Source: Pristionchus mayeri
Taxonomy: Eukaryota > Nematoda > Chromadorea > Rhabditida > Neodiplogasteridae
DNA length: 64,000 nt
Direction: 5' to 3'
NCBI GenBank assembly: GCA_036245805.1
Contig: BTRK01000006.1
Span: 54,181,257-54,245,256, forward strand
This document shows, piece after piece, positions 58,477 to 64,000 of this stretch (its first letter is position 1; each line of letters begins with the position of its first letter). The translations under genes were made by a program, and so were the position numbers. The notes below the pieces were generated by a model. That model was given only the letters and a program-made list of their open reading frames with translations. It had not been told where the DNA came from and did no database searches.

Positions 58477-60409
58477 TCACGCCTCTCACGAAAGAATCGA
58501 GCTAAATGCGGCATTCTCGGGAATGAAGGAAAAACTGCCGAATGAGTTCTAACTGTTTTTGGGCATCCTCAGGTATCCCTAACACTCCCCCAAAGTCTCA
58601 TTGTGGATACTTCATTCTTAGGCTCCCTACACCGTGTTGGTTAAGTTGAGCCTTAACTTTAAAAGCCCATATCTTGGTTCTGATTAAATATATCCGACAT
58701 TTGTCCTCTGAGTGACCCAGGTCATTTTTCGAGCTCTATCGATTGATGCGTGTAAAGTTGTCCAAAAGTTAGTTTTAACCGACTTATACCCAAACTACCT
58801 TTTCTCAAAAGTGTAGGTGAAATAGCAACTGAAATTTGCATATTGTGTGTATCTCAACGAGAGCTTTCGAATGAATGGCTTGCGCCAATAAAATCAGAAC
58901 CTGGGTGTGACTTTTGCCCTATTTACTTTTCCGAATCATTTGAACTCCATTTTCAACAGGATAATTTCATCTCGCACCGCTCCATTCCGAGACCGCGGTC
59001 AACAATTGATTTTTCTAAACATTCCCATTGAAAATAAAGTTCAAATGATTCGGAAAAGTAAATAGGGCAAAAGTCACACCCAGGTTCTGATATTTTTGAC
59101 GCAAGCCATTCATTCGAAAGCTCTCGTTGAGATACACACAATATGCAAATTTCAGCTGCTATTTCACCTACACTTTTGAGAAAAGGTAGTTTGATTATAA
59201 GTTGGTTAAAACTAACTTTTGGACAATCTAACACGCATCAATCGATAGAGCTCGAAAAATGACCTGGGGTTACTCAGAGGACAAATTTCGGATATATTGG
59301 GGTGTCCAGAAAGTTTTCGGAATTTTTTTTCGGAGGAACGTATACTCCACATTAACGATTGTCCATCACAAATGCCAACACTATTGAACAGAGCAACCAT
59401 TGCCCAATCGTACATACCATGGAATTTTAATCAGCTGTTTTCCCTGTTATTTACAAACGTTTATGTAATGGATACTGAAGTCACCCAAAATCACGTTTTA
59501 TTCTATAATATTTTTGCTGCGCAGGAACGAATGGGTTTGATACCTCTAACTTACTAATTTTAAAGTACAAGATCCCAAAATTCTTTAAGTGGGCTTCACT
59601 TGTGTCACTCATTTGTAGCTATTGATCGCTAGCACTCATTACTGATCATACTTAAAAACAAATGCAGAGATTCTTCCTTTGTGCGATCAATTCGAACCCT
59701 ATTTTGAATATGCGCTAATTGGAGATATTTTGTGCTACTCCATGTTACGATGTACATATAACATTTAGAGAGCTTGGAAGGAAATATAATATCAATTATT
59801 TGTTTGATCATGAAATTTCATCGAAAATGTGAAAATTTTGATTCAGAATTGTTGAAATATTTTATTGTTGCAGATAGAGCAGTGGACCGATTCCTTCCAA
59901 AATTTGTATATATATTTAGTAATTCATGCATTATAAAACTGAGAAGAAACTAGGATGATTTCGTTAAGAAGAAGCCTTTCGCAATAAAGTAAATATAGAC
60001 GAAAACGTGATTTTGGGTGACTACAGTATCCATTACATAAACGTTTGTTAAAAACAGGGGATAACAGCTGATGGAAATTCCATGGTACGTGAGATTGGGC
60101 AATGGTTACTCCATTCAATAGTATTGGCATTTGGAATGGACAATCGTCACTGTGGAGTATACGTTCCTCCAAAGAAAATTCCGAAAACTTTCTAGACACC
60201 CCAATATTTAATCAGAAGCAAGATATGGGCTTTTAAAGTTAAGGCTCAACTTAACCAACACGGTGTAGGGAGCCTAAGAATGAAGTATCCACAATGAGAC
60301 TTTGGGGGAGTGTTAGGGATACCTGAGGATGCCCAAAAACAGTTAGAACTCATTCGGCAGTTTTTCCTCCATTCCCTGGTTCAGCTCGATTCTCTCATGA
60401 GAGGCGTGA
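58477..60409. mobile_element. B7: family-B foldback element inside the zinc-finger frame
   Basis: TA-flanked (58475-58476, 60410-60411); ends TCACGCCTCTCACGAAAG and CTCATGAGAGGCGTGA. Right arm interrupted by the mariner-type element 59297-60204; the left arm (58675-58700) preserves the empty site. Confidence 0.9.
59297..60204. mobile_element. Mariner-type foldback element nested in B7
   Basis: TA-flanked (59295-59296, 60205-60206). Ends TTGGGGTGTCCAGAAAGTTT and complement of TTGGGGTGTCTAGAAAGTTT. Arms 59297-59520 and 59985-60204 form a hairpin. No transposase. Confidence 0.85.
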
Positions 60410-61314
60410 TATTCTACCCGCCGAGAGAATGACTCACGAGCAGATCAAGAACCTCATCAGAACTTTGCTTGCTGCGAAGAAGAAGGAGATGGGGAATAAT
60501 GGGACCAGAAGCCGAAGAAGAAGAGCTCTTGTGGATGATATGCTGAAGGATTTCGAGGATGAGGAGGTGGCAATCGACCAGGAAGTGGAAGTGGACGAGG
60601 ATGAGAGGGACATTTCATCTGATGCCATCTACGATCTCATGCACAGTGATCTATCGTATTATTTCGATAATCTGAGCAATGTAGTTCATCCTGATTCAGA
60701 TGTGGGAAACAATGATGAATAGGCAATATCACGCGTGTCACGTAGAATCCAATAAAAACAGTGGGTCTTGTTCACAGTTTTTGCCCCAATGTTTCTCTCC
60801 ATTTTTTGATAGCCCATTGGGTCCCCTACATGATGCCATCAAGCTTTGTACCAAATGTTCGATTTCAAAGACTTGGTAGGTCACGAAAGTTTGAAGAGAC
60901 CAAAATTTGCCATCTTTGAGGCTTCATAGCTTCTTTCACAAATAATGTTTTTACTAATTACTTACGGAGCGTGTTCCTACCATCAGTGGGAACAAACGTA
61001 TTTCGTTGGTTCATGCAAAATTTAAATTGCGTTTTTGTAAATCGAATTAATTTATTCATTTTCACCACAACTCGAAGCCAGAAGATTTTAATAGCTCAAT
61101 GGATAGAGCTCGTCAAGAGGAATCGAATGATATTCTGAATGTTGTAGCTACGGGGGTGCGAAAGCGAGATATTTGCATAATTAGAACATTTTCGACACCT
61201 AATTCCCCCGCTATTTCTTGTGCGACTTGTCATTTCGCCCTCTCATTTCGCGATCGACCGCAAAAGAATCGGTGAGGGAGATCGATACTTTCCCGTTGAT
61301 ACTTTAGGAGTTGT

Positions 61315-61378
61315 TATGGTCGAATGGAGTGGATGCGGAAGTGTCGCCTATACGCCCAGGGTTCGACCCCCATCAACG
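61315..61378 (+). repeat. tRNA-like sequence inside C1
   Basis: A-box TGGTCGAATGG and B-box GGTTCGACCCC with normal spacing; stems poorly paired. Located in the loop region of C1. Confidence 0.45.
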
Positions 61379-62042
61379 ATGTTTCGTTTTTGCTATTTGT
61401 TCTTACGCCAATGATCAATGTCAAAGCTTGGACAATTATTTAACAACTTTTTGTCTTGAAGCTTTTTACAAAATAAAGGCGTTCGGATATTAACGATTTA
61501 TCAGCTTAACCTGTGATAGGTGCACTACATAGACAACTATGCCTCGTTATGTTCAAATAATATTTGTTCTAATAGTCGTTGTATTATCCTCAATCAGCTG
61601 ATTGCTCGCTTCGCGGCGAGCGCAATCGACTGGCCTGTTCCCTTTCTTTCGAGCATTCTAGAAGGTTTTCGTGAGTGTCCGCTATCTTTGGAACATTTTA
61701 GAAGATTCCATGGGTTTCCTTTATTGTCCATAAAGTAGTTCTAAATACGTGCATTAGAGTAACCCTAGTGGCACAGCTTTCATAATGTTTGTGTTGTGCA
61801 ATGCAATTCATCCGTATTCCATCATCTTTGGAATCCATTCTGAACAAAAATATCACAGTATCCAAAACATGCGAGTTACAAAGCAAAATGATGCAACTAG
61901 AAAGTAGAACAATATTTGTGCACGGTAAAAGCGCCGCGCCGAGTAACGGCGAATGAGAGGGAACAATGAGAGGGCGAAATGACACGTCGCACAAGAAATA
62001 ACGGGGGAATTAGGTGTCGAAAATTTTATAATTATGCAAATA

Positions 62043-62934
62043 TCAGGTTGTTGCGAAAGTCTTGTCGCGTCTTATTGCTTGGACATGGTAGCCCTTATCT
62101 TCCTTACTTCATCTTTCATTATCATCTAACTAATTACAATTGGTGAGGTAATCAATGGCCTGTCTAGTGCACTTTACTCCACAGCTGAAGAATCATTTAG
62201 CATTTCACAGTATGAGAAGAAACCTTGCCGAGTGAGGTGACCGATAAGCTCGTTCCTACGTTTACTACTACTCGGTAAAGAGTGATATGACCAAACTTAT
62301 ATCATATTCATAGATAGTATTATCCATGCATTATCAGGGCACATTAACGGATAGCCAGGCGCAACCGCCTTTCTTGAAAATTTTAAATATTCCGGAATCA
62401 AGCGTGGACTAGAATTTGCGAAAACATGTTTTACCATCTCATTTTCGAGCCAATGAATCTGGGAATGTTAATTATTCTGAAATGCATATAGCGTGAGGCT
62501 ATTGACTTGCTATTTCAGATTGGGGTTGGCAGAATATCTCTCCGACAAAATTGGTCTTTCAAAATAGAGAAATAAATTAATGACGAAAATAGCCCTATTT
62601 GGCAAAATTAAAGCTCGCAACATACTTAAATGGAGGACCTATTGGGTTTATCTGAACAAGCAACCCTTACTCGATAATAATTTCATAAGAAAAAATTTAA
62701 GTCGCTAGTTATTTTAAGGCTAGAAGAAATTCGAAACATATTTTTAACTCATTTTGACTCAAAATCTAATTCCTGAAATTTCCCGATTTTCCATAGGAGC
62801 TTCACCAGCGGTAACTGCATGGTTATGGTGCGCATGTATGCGCCTAACATATATTATGAGAGTAGGCAATGGAAATTACTGAGAACCGAAATCAGTGTAT
62901 TTACACACGCGACAAGACTTTCGCAACAACCTAA
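62043..62934. mobile_element. D3: mariner-type element nested in C1
   Basis: TA-flanked; ends TCAGGTTGTTGCGAAAGTC and complement of TTAGGTTGTTGCGAAAGTC. The other C1 arm (about 61165-61180) shows the uninterrupted GCGAGATATTTGCATAATT site. Confidence 0.88.
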
Positions 62935-63372
62935 TATCTCGCTTCCGCACCCCCGTAGTTACCACATTCAGCATATCATTCGATTCCTCTTGACGAGCTC
63001 TATCTATTGAGCTAGTAAAATCTTCTTGCTTCGAGTTGTGGTGAAAATGAATAAATTAAATCGATTTACAAAAATGCAAATTAAATTTTGCATGAACCAA
63101 CGAAATACGTATGTTCCCACTGATGGTAGGAACACGCTCTGTAAGTAATTAGTAAAAATATTATTTTTAAAAGAAGTTATGAAGCCTCAAAGTTGACAAA
63201 TTTTGGTCTCTTCAAACTTTCGTGACCTACCAAGTGTTTGAAATCGAATATTTGGTACAAAGCTTGATGGAATCTAGTAAGGGACCTTATGGGCTATCGA
63301 AAACCGGTGCCTATTAATGTTCGACGTTTTCACTGTGAACGAGTTTATTGGATTATTATGTGACACGCGTGA

Positions 63373-64000
63373 TATGTAAGGGTAACAACAAGTGCACGAA
63401 ACACTTCTCAGAGTGCACAAAATAACATAATTTTATCGTTTTTTATCTCAAGAATGGTGAACTTTAACAACAAAATCAGCTTAGTCATTGTTGTCATTCT
63501 CGTTTAGAGCTGTCGATTTCTTTTTTAAAGAGACCCTCCACCAGACAACGTAACAGGTGCACGGATGGTGAAAATATGAATAATTCCAATACTTTTTTTC
63601 TGAAGTGGGGCTCCCGAGTGCTGATGGCCGGTACCAATAACTAAGGCTAGGGGTCGATTTTGGAAAAGTTCAAGCCTCCCATTTTTGGGGTCGAAAAATT
63701 GACTTTCTCAAAATCATGTGCGATAATGATTTCCTGGTGTATTTTGACGCGTACAATCCGAATTTCTCTATTAGAATGCGAGAAAATGCGAACGAAATTA
63801 GATATCCGCAAAAATACGAAAATTTCGATCCAAAAGGCCACATAAAGAGCCATATCTCGATTTAAAAAATAATAATATATTGGGTGATTGGTATTTTTGG
63901 AACTTATAAGTGGTAATGGAACTCCTGTATGTTTTTCAGAGTTTTTAAAAATATGACTCTTCGACTTTTTCAAGCTTGAATTTGAAAATATCAGATCGAA
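63373..64000. other. End of window: repeat sequence, no exon of OAC gene 2 found
   Basis: Contains the 63529-63645 repeat and then what looks like the start of another hairpin arm (GTCGAAAAATTG, ACGCGTACAATCCGAAT resembling family-F arms). I looked for the cysteine-containing and His-block exons expected for OAC gene 2 and saw none. Confidence 0.5.
63529..63645 (+). repeat. About 115-bp repeat shared with 12866-12985
   Basis: Starts AGACCCTCCACCAGACAACG; see the 12.87 kb entry. Confidence 0.6.

Larger units (their letters stand above)
57845..60722 (+). pseudogene. C2H2 zinc-finger protein with basic/acidic tail, split by a hairpin transposon
   Basis: Segment 1 (57845 to about 58070) reads DFGPGMKVKGLNGIESK to PGDADDEAVTG. 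Segment 2 (about 58070-58476) is in another frame and holds a C2H2 finger (FMCSQC...H at CX2CX12HX5H) and then GWALRSTKKGGKYNPKAKQL and a charged helix. Segment 3 (60412-60722) continues AILPAERMTHEQIKNLIRTL, a basic patch and an acidic tail ending GNNDE. Segments 2 and 3 join in frame if the element 58477-60409 and one TA are removed. The GWAL / K-F / QI..L pattern after a finger resembles a recurrent uncharacterised family of invertebrate C2H2 proteins (from memory). No introns over about 330 codons, unlike the neighbours. It lies in the last visible intron of OAC gene 2, same strand. Frame change near 58070 plus the insertion suggest a dead copy. Confidence 0.6.
60729..63372. mobile_element. 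C1: foldback element starting 6 bp after the zinc-finger stop codon
   Basis: TA-flanked (60727-60728, 63373-63374); ends TCACGCGTGTCACGTAGAAT and complement of TCACGCGTGTCACATAATAA. Outer arms 60729-61260 pair with 62936-63372 and with 61955-62040; the right arm is interrupted by D3. Another TCACG terminus family. Confidence 0.85.

Overview
The window looks like a nematode (Rhabditida-type) chromosome arm. Genes are cut into many short exons with GT...TTTCAG-type introns, the recognisable families (GT11 fucosyltransferase-like, OAC/NRF-6-like acyltransferase) are large expanded families in nematodes, start codons lie within about 10 nt of a TTTCAG-like acceptor as expected for spliced-leader trans-splicing, and the LTR element is of the gag/retropepsin type. 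No prokaryotic features are present. The taxonomic call is inference from these traits.

Layout. (1) About 3.1-10.65 kb, minus strand: a ten-exon GT11 glycosyltransferase gene whose introns have been enlarged by a 3.6 kb non-autonomous LTR retrotransposon (3684-7291) and a 1.9 kb hairpin transposon (8245-10170). (2) 10.7-20.5 kb: repeats, pieces of an uncharacterised minus-strand gene (14.8-16.35 kb), a small plus-strand gene (17.5-18.3 kb) and a hairpin element with tRNA-like sequence in both arms. (3) 20.56-21.32 kb: an unrecognised minus-strand gene that reads in several frames. It is divergent from (4) 21450-30013, a complete 20-exon OAC-type O-acyltransferase gene (656 codons plus stop, all phases consistent) with an N-terminal acyltransferase-3 domain and a C-terminal SGNH domain. 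(5) 33973-56935 and probably beyond: a second, paralogous OAC gene of which 18 exons (513 codons) are visible. Its introns reach 12 kb because transposons sit inside them. (6) 57.8-60.7 kb: an intron-poor C2H2 zinc-finger reading frame split by a hairpin transposon, followed 6 bp after its stop by another hairpin transposon.

The dominant theme is foldback (hairpin) DNA elements. About fifteen near-palindromic elements of 0.5-9 kb occupy much of the window. Most are flanked by TA; several apparently different families share a TCACG-type terminus (TA|TCACG...CGTGA|TA). They are nested inside one another, and because the two arms of a hairpin are copies, an intact arm often shows the empty site of an insertion in the other arm. 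Two elements are flanked by TTAA instead. None carries a recognisable transposase here. The two OAC paralogues also share short (60-130 bp) near-perfect palindromes in their introns, some with TGACGTCA cores. All functional statements come from reading the sequence by eye and from recalled family motifs; no database search was run.
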